Shown: positions 8,142 through 15,820, counted from the first letter of the stretch. The stretch is 64,000 nt of DNA from an uncultured Porphyromonadaceae bacterium (GCA_900550645.1 URTA01000003.1:1-64000); one strand, 5' to 3'. Made by a program: numbers and translations. Notes: generated by a model not told the origin, from the sequence alone.

Positions 8142-9071
8142 ATGAGTAATCCCAACAGCATCGTCTCTATCAATGACCTGAGCAAAGAGGAAATCATCCG
8201 TCTGCTCGACAACGCATCATATTTTGAACAGCATCCCGATTCGCACCTGCTCGACGGCAAGGTGGTGGCTACGCTCTTCTTCGAGCCGTCCACACGCACA
8301 CGCCTCAGCTTCGAGACTGCGGTCAACCGCCTGGGCGGACGTGTAATAGGTTTCTCCGACCCGGCTGCCACCTCCACTTCAAAGGGGGAGACGCTCAAAG
8401 ACACTATAAAAATGGTGTCAAACTACGCCGACCTAATAGTGATGCGCCACTACCTCGAGGGCGCAGCTCTCTACGCAACGGAAGTGACCGACGTGCCGGT
8501 TATCAACGCCGGCGACGGGGCGCACCAGCACCCCTCGCAGACCATGCTCGACCTCTACTCGATAAGCAAGACACAGGGACGGCTCGACAACCTGACCCTC
8601 ACCATGGTGGGCGACCTGAAATACGGCCGCACCGTCCACTCGCTGCTCATGGCGCTCAGCCATTTCGACGTGCGCTTCAATTTCGTGGCGTGCGACGAGC
8701 TGCGCATGCCGGCAGAGTTCCGCGATTTCTGTCGCGCCAGCGGCATCAACTTCCATGAGAGCCGCGACTTCTCGCGTGAGATAATCGACTCCTCCGACAT
8801 TATATATATGACGCGAGTGCAGCGCGAGCGGTTCACCGACCTGATGGAGTACGAGCGCGTCAAGGACCTCTACAACCTGAACAACGCGATGCTCGCCACC
8901 TCTCGCGACAACCTGCGCATACTCCACCCGCTGCCGCGTGTGGGCGAGATAGCGCAAGACGTTGACGACAACCCGAAAGCGTATTATTTCCAGCAGGCCA
9001 AGAACGGCCTGTATGCCCGCCAGGCCATGATATGCCGCGCCATGGGCATACCCGTTCCCGCAGCCGAATAA
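8142..9071 (+). CDS. pyrB: Aspartate carbamoyltransferase, catalytic subunit
   Basis: Condenses carbamoyl phosphate with aspartate, the committed step of pyrimidine synthesis. The 309-residue protein has the carbamoyl-phosphate loop [12 protein letters not shown] (about 53-64), [12 protein letters not shown] with the catalytic His, and the C-terminal HPLPRVGEI aspartate-binding loop. The start at 8142 (MSNPNSIVS) matches the usual length; a 33-codon upstream extension to 8043 is in frame but lies before the promoter. The regulatory chain gene pyrI follows 37 bp downstream, so a dodecameric allosteric enzyme is expected. Confidence 0.95.
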   Translation: MSNPNSIVSINDLSKEEIIRLLDNASYFEQHPDSHLLDGKVVATLFFEPSTRTRLSFETAVNRLGGRVIGFSDPAATSTSKGETLKDTIKMVSNYADLIVMRHYLEGAALYATEVTDVPVINAGDGAHQHPSQTMLDLYSISKTQGRLDNLTLTMVGDLKYGRTVHSLLMALSHFDVRFNFVACDELRMPAEFRDFCRASGINFHESRDFSREIIDSSDIIYMTRVQRERFTDLMEYERVKDLYNLNNAMLATSRDNLRILHPLPRVGEIAQDVDDNPKAYYFQQAKNGLYARQAMICRAMGIPVPAAE

Positions 9072-9108
9072 AATCCTCTTCTCCCACACCATAAATACCA
9101 GAAACAAC

Positions 9109-9573
9109 ATGCCAGACAAGAAGGAACTCGCCGTAGCCGCGCTGCGCAACGGCACCGTGATAGACCATATACCCTCTCCCGCGCTCTTCAAGGCCGTCAG
9201 CCTCCTGGGCATACCCTCACTCGACAAGAGCGTGACAATCGGTTTCAACCTCGCAAGCCAACGCCTCGGGCGCAAGGGCATCATCAAGATAGCCGACGTG
9301 GAGCTCGACGCTGACACAGTGAGCCGAATTGCACTTATTGCACCCTCGGCGGTCATAAACACCATACGCGAATACGAGGTCGTCGAAAAACGGCACGTCT
9401 CGCTACCCGACGAGATTACAGGGCTGGTGGTATGCAACAACCCCAAATGCGTGTCGCGCAACGAGCCTATTGCCACACGCTTCAACGTAGTATCAACCCA
9501 GCCCGTGCGTGTGCGCTGCCACTACTGCGGCCACGAGGCGGAGGGCGACAACATAACCATAGCTGACAGATGA
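9109..9573 (+). CDS. pyrI: Aspartate carbamoyltransferase, regulatory subunit
   Basis: Nucleotide-binding allosteric chain of 154 residues. The N-terminal allosteric domain (LAVAALRNGTVIDHIPS, SLDKSVTIGFNL) is followed by a zinc domain with four cysteines in the expected Cys-x4-Cys ... Cys-x2-Cys order (CNNPKC at about 109-114 and CHYC near 139-142), which holds the contact to PyrB. It lies just downstream of pyrB, and its stop overlaps the next gene by 4 bp (ATGA). Confidence 0.95.
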   Translation: MPDKKELAVAALRNGTVIDHIPSPALFKAVSLLGIPSLDKSVTIGFNLASQRLGRKGIIKIADVELDADTVSRIALIAPSAVINTIREYEVVEKRHVSLPDEITGLVVCNNPKCVSRNEPIATRFNVVSTQPVRVRCHYCGHEAEGDNITIADR

Positions 9574-10136
9574 CAAAGGTATCCTGGCGACCCGGCACGA
9601 TGATATATCCGCTGCCGGCAGTCCTCGTGACCTGCGGGGCTACGCCGCAGGAGTGGTCCATGCTCACCGTGGCGTGGACCGGCACTATCTGCTCCGACCC
9701 GGCGATGTGCTACATCTCCGTGCGTCCCGAGCGGGCATGCTACCCGCTGATAGCCGCCAACATGGAGTTTACCATCAACCTGACCACCGCCGCGATGGCC
9801 CGCGCCACCGACTGGGCCGGAGTGCGCTCAACACGCGACTACAACAAGTGGAAGGAAACAGGCCTCACGCCGCTCCCCGGCGAGAAAGTTGCCTCACCCA
9901 CCATCGAAGAGTCGCCGCTGAGCATAGAGTGCCGCGTCAAGGAGGTGATTAAGCTCGGCTCTCACGACATGTTCATTGCCGATGTGCTGAACGTCCGCGC
10001 AGACGACCGCTACATAGACCCGGAAACAGGCGCGTTCTCAATGGAGAAAGCCGGCATGCTCGTCTACCAGCACGGTTTTTACCACGAGGTGGGCGACCTT
10101 ATAGGCCGCTTCGGCTTCTCCGTACGTAAGAAATGA
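9570..10136 (+). CDS. Flavin reductase family protein
   Basis: Predicted FMN-binding split-barrel protein of 188 residues. The start TMIYPLPAVLVTCG, the segment SMLTVAWTGTICSDPAMCYISVRPERACYPLI and the later EFTINL resemble flavin reductase-like (FlaRed) proteins with a conserved FMN pocket. It is translationally coupled to pyrI through ATGA and is the last gene of the pyrB-pyrI unit. A link to pyrimidine metabolism is not known; dihydroorotate oxidation also uses FMN, but any connection is speculation. Confidence 0.85.
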   Translation: MTKVSWRPGTMIYPLPAVLVTCGATPQEWSMLTVAWTGTICSDPAMCYISVRPERACYPLIAANMEFTINLTTAAMARATDWAGVRSTRDYNKWKETGLTPLPGEKVASPTIEESPLSIECRVKEVIKLGSHDMFIADVLNVRADDRYIDPETGAFSMEKAGMLVYQHGFYHEVGDLIGRFGFSVRKK

Positions 10137-10163
10137 CAACTAAATACCCCCCTCGCCGCATTT

Positions 10164-10179
10164 TACCTAAATGTAGGTA
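10164..10179. promoter_or_regulatory. NarL-like 7-2-7 palindrome upstream of the hemerythrin operon
   Basis: TACCTAA, two bases (AT), then GTAGGTA. The second half read on the other strand is TACCTAC. Two heptamers facing each other with a 2-bp gap is the architecture of NarL-family (LuxR-type HTH) sites, whose E. coli consensus is TACYYMT; both halves match six of seven positions. The site touches the -33 box of the promoter of an operon that itself encodes a NarL-type HTH protein. Confidence 0.5.
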
Positions 10180-10210
10180 TTGCAGGGGCTTCAGACTACT
10201 TGTAACTTTG
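10179..10210 (+). promoter_or_regulatory. Promoter of the hemerythrin/regulator operon
   Basis: ATTG (10179-10182), 20 bp spacer, TAACTTTG (10203-10210). Transcription should begin near 10216, leaving a leader of about 190 nt before the ATG at 10406, unusually long for this window. Confidence 0.65.
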
Positions 10211-10214
10211 CAGT

Positions 10215-10383
10215 GTGAAATCCGGCTGCCATCCGGTTCACGATTAGAGTTATTAGTTATTTAGAGTTAGATTTAAGTGTGACCGGACTGAACAGCAACC
10301 AGGGCGTTGCACCGAGTCCGGAAGCAGGTGAGACCGAGAGAGGCGGAGGCGGTTGGTCTCCGCCCTCTCAGCATTGCCTCACC
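10215..10383 (+). ncRNA. Structured 5' leader (candidate cis-regulatory RNA)
   Basis: Three successive stem-loops can be drawn. First, GTGAA/CCGG pairs with CCGG/TTCAC (10215-10241, 2-nt bulge). Second, CCGGACT (10283-10289) pairs with AGTCCGG (10315-10321), enclosing GCAAC/GTTGC (10295-10299 with 10306-10310). Third, GGTGAG (10327-10332) pairs with CTCACC (10378-10383) around an 11-bp stem GAGAG/GCGGAG with CTCCGC/CTCTC (10336-10367, one bulged C). I could not match it to a known riboswitch consensus. It ends 22 nt before the start codon. Confidence 0.45.
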
Positions 10384-10405
10384 GACAGAAACAACACAAC
10401 AACCC

Positions 10406-11119
10406 ATGACACGAGAGACATCACACCCGTACACCGCCGGCGAGAAGATGAGCCATCTCATCGCCGACCATTACCAGATTATCCAGGTGATGAGCCGCTT
10501 CGGCATCGCCGTGGGTTTCGGAGACAACTGCATCAGCACTGTCTGCCGACAGAACAAGGTGGACTGCCCCACATTCCTCGCCGTGGTCAACTATGTGCTT
10601 TCTGGCACCATAAGCGACGGCGATATATGCAACGTAAGCGTAGAGGCTCTGATGCAGTACCTGCGCCAGTCGCACATATACTTCCTCCAGTATTTCCTCC
10701 CGGAGATACGCCGCAAGCTCCTCGACGGCATCGAGTTCAGCACCTCTGACGTGTCGTTCCTAATCATCAAGTTCTTCGACGAATACCTGCATGAGGTACG
10801 CACGCACATGGAATATGAGGAACGCACCGTGTTTGCACACATCAACCGGCTGCTCCACGGCGATGCGCCAGCTGATTACCGCATCGACGTGTACAGCGAC
10901 CACCACGAGCAGGTGGGCGACAAGCTGCACGAGCTCAAGAACCTCATAATCAAGTACTGTCCCGACAGCGCGTCCACCAACCTGCTCAACACCGCTCTAT
11001 ACGACATATACCGCTGCGAGGAGGAACTCGACAGCCATTGCCGTGTGGAAAACGACATACTCGTGCCGGCGATACGCCTGCTCGAGCAAAAAGTTACGGA
11101 AGGGGGTGTCGGGCAATGA
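10406..11119 (+). CDS. Hemerythrin/ScdA-like di-iron domain protein
   Basis: Cytoplasmic, helical protein of 237 residues. Residues 16-60 (HYQIIQVMSRFGIAVGFGDN ... CRQNKVDCPTF) resemble the small N-terminal domain of ScdA/RIC iron-sulfur repair proteins. The rest resembles a hemerythrin bundle with possible iron ligands His90, His134-x3-Glu138, His166/His167 and His211-x3-Glu215. Such proteins bind O2 or NO or donate iron to damaged clusters. Cysteines at 42, 47, 54, 75, 185, 204 and 212 may add redox sensitivity. It starts at the ATG after a long folded leader, and its stop overlaps the start of a NarL-type regulator by 4 bp, which suggests a sensing partner rather than only a repair enzyme (inference). 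Confidence 0.8.
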   Translation: MTRETSHPYTAGEKMSHLIADHYQIIQVMSRFGIAVGFGDNCISTVCRQNKVDCPTFLAVVNYVLSGTISDGDICNVSVEALMQYLRQSHIYFLQYFLPEIRRKLLDGIEFSTSDVSFLIIKFFDEYLHEVRTHMEYEERTVFAHINRLLHGDAPADYRIDVYSDHHEQVGDKLHELKNLIIKYCPDSASTNLLNTALYDIYRCEEELDSHCRVENDILVPAIRLLEQKVTEGGVGQ

Positions 11120-11718
11120 ACCGCCAGCCGCCGATGCTGAGCGTCATTGTCGCCGAGCCGGCACCCATCATTGCTGCCGGGCTGGTGCATTGTCTGCGTG
11201 CCTTGCAGCAGCCTCGGTGCAGTGTGGTCGAGGCGCAGAGCGCAGACGACATACGCCGCATGGTCAGCGAAATGCCCTCGCCTATACTTATCGTCAACCC
11301 CAACTTCGGCGGCGTATTCGACCCGCAGACAGTACGTGACGCCGCGCCGGAATCGCTGAAAATTATAGCCGTCGAGTCCGGTCCTCTCGCCCACTCCACG
11401 CGCACGCTTTACGACGCGACACTGCCCATTGCCGACGATATGCAAGGCATCGCCGACCGCCTCGAGAAGCTGTCGGCAGCCCCGTCAGCCGACAATGACG
11501 ACAAGGAAGCACTGAGCAACCGCGAGAAAGAAATAGTCACCCTCGTGGTCAAAGGACTGACAAACAAGGAAATAGCCGAACAGCTTTTTCTCTCCGTGCA
11601 TACCGTGGTGACACACCGCCGCAACATAGCCCGCAAGCTCGAGATACACTCCGCTACGGGTCTTACGATATATGCCATCGTCAACGGGCTTGTTGACTTG
11701 GCCGACTTGCATCTCTGA
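11116..11718 (+). CDS. NarL/LuxR-type response regulator with degenerate receiver
   Basis: DNA-binding protein of 200 residues. Residues 7-118 fold like a receiver, but the phospho-acceptor Asp is replaced by Asn61 (ILIVNPNFGG) and the acidic pair by a single Glu14 (VAEPAP), so normal phosphorylation is not expected. Residues 133-190 are a LuxR/NarL HTH (LSNREKEIVTLVVKGLTNKEIAEQL, then SVHTVVTHRRNIARKLEI). It is translationally coupled (ATGA) to the hemerythrin-like gene; no histidine kinase is nearby. A NarL-like palindrome before the operon suggests autoregulation. Activity may be set by protein contact or a ligand, with the hemerythrin protein the obvious candidate (inference). Confidence 0.88.
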   Translation: MNRQPPMLSVIVAEPAPIIAAGLVHCLRALQQPRCSVVEAQSADDIRRMVSEMPSPILIVNPNFGGVFDPQTVRDAAPESLKIIAVESGPLAHSTRTLYDATLPIADDMQGIADRLEKLSAAPSADNDDKEALSNREKEIVTLVVKGLTNKEIAEQLFLSVHTVVTHRRNIARKLEIHSATGLTIYAIVNGLVDLADLHL

Positions 11719-11775
11719 AACTGCCAGGTGCTTTGCGTCATTATCACGCGCAAAATATTTGGCAGTTTCGCTTTT
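11717..11775 (+). terminator. Terminator of the regulator operon overlapping the next promoter
   Basis: A perfect 10-bp inverted repeat (GAAACTGCCA at 11717-11726, complement at 11760-11769) encloses a second one (TTTGCG 11732-11737 with CGCAAA 11749-11754), followed by GCTTTTCTG. The left arm begins inside the stop codon of the regulator gene, and the right arm contains the -33 TTTG of the Nudix promoter. Confidence 0.6.
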
Positions 11776-11789
11776 CTGCATTAACTTTG
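11758..11789 (+). promoter_or_regulatory. Promoter of the Nudix regulator gene
   Basis: TTTG (11758-11761), 20 bp, TAACTTTG (11782-11789), 27 bp before the ATG at 11817. Confidence 0.7.
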
Positions 11790-11816
11790 CAGCATAAACG
11801 CATAACAGGCTATATC

Positions 11817-12785
11817 ATGAACAGTACATCAAACAACGAAAATGCTGTCGTTCAGCCTGAACGGATGAATGACAACGGACAGTACACTTACAAGTATCCA
11901 CATCCGGCATTGACCGTTGACTGCGTTGTGTTCGGCTTCGACGGCGAGTCGCTGAAGCTGCTTCTGATAGAACGCGGCCTCGAACCATACAAGGGTATGT
12001 GGGCTCTGCCAGGAGGCTTCATGAGGATAAACGAGACCGTGGAGCGAGCTGCCATGCGCGAGCTGCAAGAGGAAACTGGCGTTACTGACGTTTACCTCGA
12101 CCAGTTCCACGTATTCAGCACCCTCAACCGCGACCCTCGCGAAAGAGTCGTGACAGTGGCTTTCATCGCGCTGGTGCGCACATCCGAATACCAGCTTATC
12201 GCAGGCGACGACGCTGCCAACGCACAGTGGTTTGACGAGAACAGGCTGCCGCCCCTCGCCTTCGACCACGGCGAGATTATCATCGCCGCACGCCAGTACC
12301 TGCGCCAAGCCATCAAGATGCGCCCTATTGCCTTCACCCTCCTCGACGAGGAGTTCACAGTCACCGAGCTGCAGAAGGTATACGAGGCTATCAACGGCGT
12401 GAAATACGACCGCCGCAACTTCCAGCGCAAGCTCATGCAAGCCGACATTCTCGAGGAGCGCGGAATACGCGAGCCGGAAGTTGCGTCCCGCCCCCCAAGA
12501 GTGTACTCGCTCAACCCCGAGACCCGGCGCAAGGTGCAGATGCGCCGCATGGCCTCGCTCTCTGCACGGCAAAGATACTTCAACGCATTGTCGCCGCAGG
12601 AAGAGCTTTTGGCTCAAAAGGCTAGGAAGTCATTATGCATATTCCCTCCGGAAACAAACGAGGAAGAGGAACGCCAAAATAAGATCTGGGAGAGCCGTAC
12701 AATCCAGGGAAAACAGCCAACTGGCAAGGACAAAAAGGAGGACGAGGAGGACATAGGCTCGATACGCGACCTCTTCGAGTTCTGA
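11817..12785 (+). CDS. Nudix hydrolase-winged helix protein (NrtR/AraR-like regulator)
   Basis: Protein of 322 residues. The N-terminal Nudix domain (about 28-165) has a complete Nudix box, GGFMRINETVERAAMREL followed by QEETGV (66-89), so hydrolysis may be retained. A C-terminal winged-helix region (about 175-255: PIAFTLLDEEFTVTELQKVYEAI, NFQRKLMQADILEE) is typical of NrtR-family repressors; in Bacteroides one such protein (AraR) controls arabinose genes. The last 60 residues are a charged, probably disordered tail rich in Lys, Glu and Asp. No sugar operon is adjacent, so the ligand (ADP-ribose, NAD-related or sugar) is unknown. Confidence 0.88.
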   Translation: MNSTSNNENAVVQPERMNDNGQYTYKYPHPALTVDCVVFGFDGESLKLLLIERGLEPYKGMWALPGGFMRINETVERAAMRELQEETGVTDVYLDQFHVFSTLNRDPRERVVTVAFIALVRTSEYQLIAGDDAANAQWFDENRLPPLAFDHGEIIIAARQYLRQAIKMRPIAFTLLDEEFTVTELQKVYEAINGVKYDRRNFQRKLMQADILEERGIREPEVASRPPRVYSLNPETRRKVQMRRMASLSARQRYFNALSPQEELLAQKARKSLCIFPPETNEEEERQNKIWESRTIQGKQPTGKDKKEDEEDIGSIRDLFEF

Positions 12786-12815
12786 AACGCCGTTGACCGC
12801 CGTTGATTTCCGCTT

Positions 12816-12836
12816 CCCCGATTTTGAAAACCGGGG
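12816..12836. promoter_or_regulatory. Candidate operator of the S24 repressor gene
   Basis: An imperfect palindrome with arms CCCCGATTTT and AAAACCGGGG around a central G (9 of 10 positions pair). It covers the -33 TTTG at 12823-12826, a natural position for self-repression by the downstream repressor. Confidence 0.45.
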
Positions 12837-12853
12837 ATTATTTCCTAACTTTG
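12823..12853 (+). promoter_or_regulatory. Promoter of the S24 repressor-tilS pair
   Basis: TTTG (12823-12826), exactly 19 bp, TAACTTTG (12846-12853), 25 bp before the ATG at 12879. Confidence 0.72.
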
Positions 12854-12878
12854 CAATGCAATCAACAGCGAGCATCAA

Positions 12879-13565
12879 ATGACGGACAAGAACAATTCAT
12901 CAACGCAAAGGATTATCGACCGCCTGGACGCATACGCACGCTTCCGCAACCTCACGGACGCGGAGATAACACGAGAGTGCAGCCTCGCAGTCGGCACATT
13001 GGGCAAATCACGCAAACCGGGCAAGGACATTTCGCGCCGCGTCGCCGCCATCTTCCTCGACCATTACACCGACATCAACCGGCAATGGTTCATGAACGGC
13101 GAAGGGGAAATGATGCGCGACAACCGCCGCCCTGACTTCACTACATTTCCACTCATCGACACCACCCGCGCAGAGTGCGGCCGACCCGGAGGACTTGCAG
13201 AAGCGGCATTAGCGGAAAACCTCCCAGTGGTGGGGCTGCCGGGCATACCCCGCGAAACGGACTTCTTCATTCAGGCTACAGGCTACTCCATGACATACCC
13301 GGAACGTCCGGAACTGTCGATACCCCCTGGCGCGCTCGTGGGCGTGAGCAAGATAAACGAGCGGCAGTCGATGCGCTGGGGCGAGGTCTACATGGTCTCT
13401 ACCGTTGACGGCGTGATGATAAAAAAACTGCTGCAGGACACCGATGCGGAGTTCGTGCGCTGCTCTTCGTACAACCGCGAGGAATACCCGGAGTTCCGTA
13501 TGCGCAAGGACGAAATACTCGAATGTGGACGCATCACCTGCGTCATTCCCGTCTACCTGCGATGA
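12879..13565 (+). CDS. LexA/CI-like S24 family transcriptional regulator
   Basis: Protein of 228 residues with an N-terminal DNA-binding region (about 8-75: IIDRLDAYARFRNLTDAEITRECSLAVGTLGKS) and a C-terminal S24/LexA-like domain. The serine nucleophile is in QATGYSMTYP (Ser137) and the lysine base in DGVMIKKLLQD (Lys182 or 183). No clear Ala-Gly self-cleavage site is visible in the linker, so autocleavage is uncertain. It resembles phage repressors, but no phage genes are near. Its stop overlaps the tilS start (ATGA), so tRNA-lysidine synthase output depends on this gene's promoter and probably on its own operator. Confidence 0.85.
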   Translation: MTDKNNSSTQRIIDRLDAYARFRNLTDAEITRECSLAVGTLGKSRKPGKDISRRVAAIFLDHYTDINRQWFMNGEGEMMRDNRRPDFTTFPLIDTTRAECGRPGGLAEAALAENLPVVGLPGIPRETDFFIQATGYSMTYPERPELSIPPGALVGVSKINERQSMRWGEVYMVSTVDGVMIKKLLQDTDAEFVRCSSYNREEYPEFRMRKDEILECGRITCVIPVYLR

Positions 13566-14869
13566 CACGCACGGAGTTTGAAACGGCTGTACGCCATGCC
13601 GTCAGCGGCATCAGCGGCGAAATCATAGCTGGCGTGAGCGGAGGCGCGGACAGCACGGCGATGCTCCGCGCCCTGACAGCCGTGGGCACGAAAGTCCATG
13701 TCGTGACCTGCGACTTCCACCTGCGCGGCGACGAGAGCACACGCGACCGACGGTTTGTCATCTCGCTATGCCGAGACCTCGGCGTAGATGTTACCGAAGC
13801 CGACATGGACGTGCCGGCATACATGCGCACGCATGGCGTGTCCGTCGAAATGGCGTGCCGCGACTTGCGCTATGACCTGTTCCGACAGCTGCTGCGCGAC
13901 CGTGGCGCAGCACGCATAGCAGTGGCACACAACGCCGACGACAACATCGAGACGCTCATGCTCAACCTGATGCGCACTACCGGCATCGAGGGGCTGCGAG
14001 GCATGCTTCCCGACACGGGCGAGATAATCCGCCCCCTGCTGTCGCTGTCACGACGCGACATCGAGGACTACCTGCACGAAATCGGGCAAGACTTCGTGAC
14101 CGACACTACCAACCTCACAGACGACTACCGCCGCAACTTCATACGCAACCGCGTGCTGCCACTGCTCGAAAAGCGGTTTCCAAACGCACGGCGAAGCATC
14201 GCAGCCACACAGCGCAACCTGCGCGGCGAGGCTGCCGTCATAGCCCGTGCCGTCCGCCCTAAGAGCGACAATGTGCTGACATGGGAGGAAATACGAGAGT
14301 GCGGCGACGCTATGACCGCAATACAGCGGTTCGCCGCGCCTCCCGGCGCAAACGCAAGCCAAATCGAGGAGATGACCGCCTTGTCACGCAATCCCCTGCC
14401 GGGGCGAGTGTGGCATCTGCGTCATGCCGACATCTGCAGCGAACGCGACGGGCTGCACATTGTGCCGGCGAATGAAGACGCGGACATGCCCGAATACCGG
14501 TGGTTTCGTCTACGCAACATTCCCGAGGTCCAGTCTCTCATGCGCTCGATGCGCCGACCCACGGCGTGCTTCCTTCCCCAGGGCAGCAGCCATTACACCC
14601 TGCGCTTCGTCCGCCCTGGCGACCGCATCGCCCCGCTCGGCATGCGCGGCACCTCAGCAGCCAGCGACATAATGAAAGACGCGAAACTCACACAGGAGCA
14701 GAAACGCCGCACAGTGGCACTGACAGATGCCGACGGCGAAATTATATGGATAGACGGACTCAAACGCTCGCGACGACACCTGATCGACGACGATGCACAG
14801 TTCATATACGCCGTCACCGCCGACCCGGATGCCGCAGCCACAATCCACGCAATCGCAGACAAATACTGA
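13562..14869 (+). CDS. tilS: tRNA(Ile)-lysidine synthase
   Basis: Essential enzyme that modifies C34 of the CAU-anticodon isoleucine tRNA to lysidine using ATP and lysine. The 435-residue protein has the PP-loop GVSGGADST (24-32), HNADDNIETLMLNLMRTTGIEGLRGM, and a TDTTNLTDDYRRNFIRNRVLP segment, all diagnostic of TilS. C-terminal substrate-binding domains follow. ATG at 13562 overlaps the stop of the S24 regulator; further upstream in-frame codons lie inside that gene. Confidence 0.95.
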   Translation: MTRTEFETAVRHAVSGISGEIIAGVSGGADSTAMLRALTAVGTKVHVVTCDFHLRGDESTRDRRFVISLCRDLGVDVTEADMDVPAYMRTHGVSVEMACRDLRYDLFRQLLRDRGAARIAVAHNADDNIETLMLNLMRTTGIEGLRGMLPDTGEIIRPLLSLSRRDIEDYLHEIGQDFVTDTTNLTDDYRRNFIRNRVLPLLEKRFPNARRSIAATQRNLRGEAAVIARAVRPKSDNVLTWEEIRECGDAMTAIQRFAAPPGANASQIEEMTALSRNPLPGRVWHLRHADICSERDGLHIVPANEDADMPEYRWFRLRNIPEVQSLMRSMRRPTACFLPQGSSHYTLRFVRPGDRIAPLGMRGTSAASDIMKDAKLTQEQKRRTVALTDADGEIIWIDGLKRSRRHLIDDDAQFIYAVTADPDAAATIHAIADKY

Positions 14870-14875
14870 CGCGGC

Positions 14876-15688
14876 TCAAAACGTGAAGCTGCACGCCAGC
14901 CCGACCTGACGCGGCGACACGCTCGGCGACAGGTACACATTCTTTTCGTACAGCTTCGGAAAGAAGGTCTTGCTGATGACCGGATAGAGCCAATAAGCAG
15001 CCTCGGCACACAAGATGCCCAAGCCAGCCCCGGCAATCACGTCGGTCAGCCAATGCCGGTTATTGTACATACGGAAAAATCCCGTGCCGGCAGCGACGAC
15101 ATACCCGGCGACACCAATCCACGGCGACACGTCCCAGTACTCGCGGCGCAATATCTCCGCACCCATGAACGCCGTTGCCGTATGTCCCGACGGGAACGAA
15201 TTGAAGCTGCTTCCGTCTGGCCGCTGCACACGAGTCGTCACCTTCAGCGTATTGACGGTCAGCCCCATCAGTGCGTATGCAGTGCCGAGTATCACCGTGC
15301 GCTCCACAAAGTTATGCTTGGCACGGACACCAAAAAGCGGCAACACGTATGACACCGCCATCGGCGCATACTGCGAAAAGTCGTCGATAGTCAGCTTGCG
15401 GTCAATGTTCTCCTGAAGCTCGTCGCGTATCTCATGGTTCTGCGACTTCATCCAGTCGCTTTCCAGCCCGATGATGCCGACACCCACCAGTGCCGTTGGT
15501 ATCACCACAGCCCACGGCTTCACCTTGTACGGATTGTCGGCATGCGCCGACGGCATTTTCGGGACGACCCCGACTGTATCCACCGGCACTATACTGTCAC
15601 ACGCGACATAGCCTGCAGCAGTCTCCTGCGCCGCAGCCGACACAGCCACGGCAAAAGTCATCACGACCCAAAACAATCTTGCAACCAT
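14876..15688 (-). CDS. PAP2 superfamily phosphatase, exported
   Basis: Envelope phosphatase of 270 residues with a signal peptide (MVARLFWVVMTFAVAVSAAAQ). The three acid-phosphatase motifs are visible: K-x6-RP (KVTTRVQRP), PSGH (FPSGHTATAF) and a variant of SRx5HxxxD (FFRMYNNRHWLTD). Relatives act on lipid pyrophosphates such as undecaprenyl diphosphate or lipid A phosphates; the exact substrate is not shown. It is convergent with tilS, with only 6 bp between stops. Two palindromic sites (15769-15820) lie upstream. Confidence 0.88.
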   Translation of the reverse strand: MVARLFWVVMTFAVAVSAAAQETAAGYVACDSIVPVDTVGVVPKMPSAHADNPYKVKPWAVVIPTALVGVGIIGLESDWMKSQNHEIRDELQENIDRKLTIDDFSQYAPMAVSYVLPLFGVRAKHNFVERTVILGTAYALMGLTVNTLKVTTRVQRPDGSSFNSFPSGHTATAFMGAEILRREYWDVSPWIGVAGYVVAAGTGFFRMYNNRHWLTDVIAGAGLGILCAEAAYWLYPVISKTFFPKLYEKNVYLSPSVSPRQVGLACSFTF

Positions 15689-15768
15689 ACCTATAATGAG
15701 TAGTACACCGCGAATTTACACCCCAAATTTGTCGAAAATCTGTAGCCCGCACCATTTTCCACCCGCCC

Positions 15769-15820
15769 TGTCCCCAAATTTAGGACAGAAAAGGCGATTT
15801 GTGTCCTAAATTTTAGGACA
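15769..15820. promoter_or_regulatory. Paired palindromic operators upstream of the PAP2 gene
   Basis: Site 2 (15802-15820) is a perfect palindrome: TGTCCTAA, three bases, TTAGGACA. Site 1 (15769-15787) has the same right half and a left half TGTCCCCA with two mismatches. Their centres are 33 bp apart, about three helical turns, so one protein could occupy both on the same face. The regulator is unknown. Confidence 0.5.

Noticed and set aside
10215..10383. Known riboswitch (cobalamin, FMN, TPP or Moco) in the hemerythrin leader
   Set aside because: The conserved boxes of these classes are not found in order; only generic stems can be supported.
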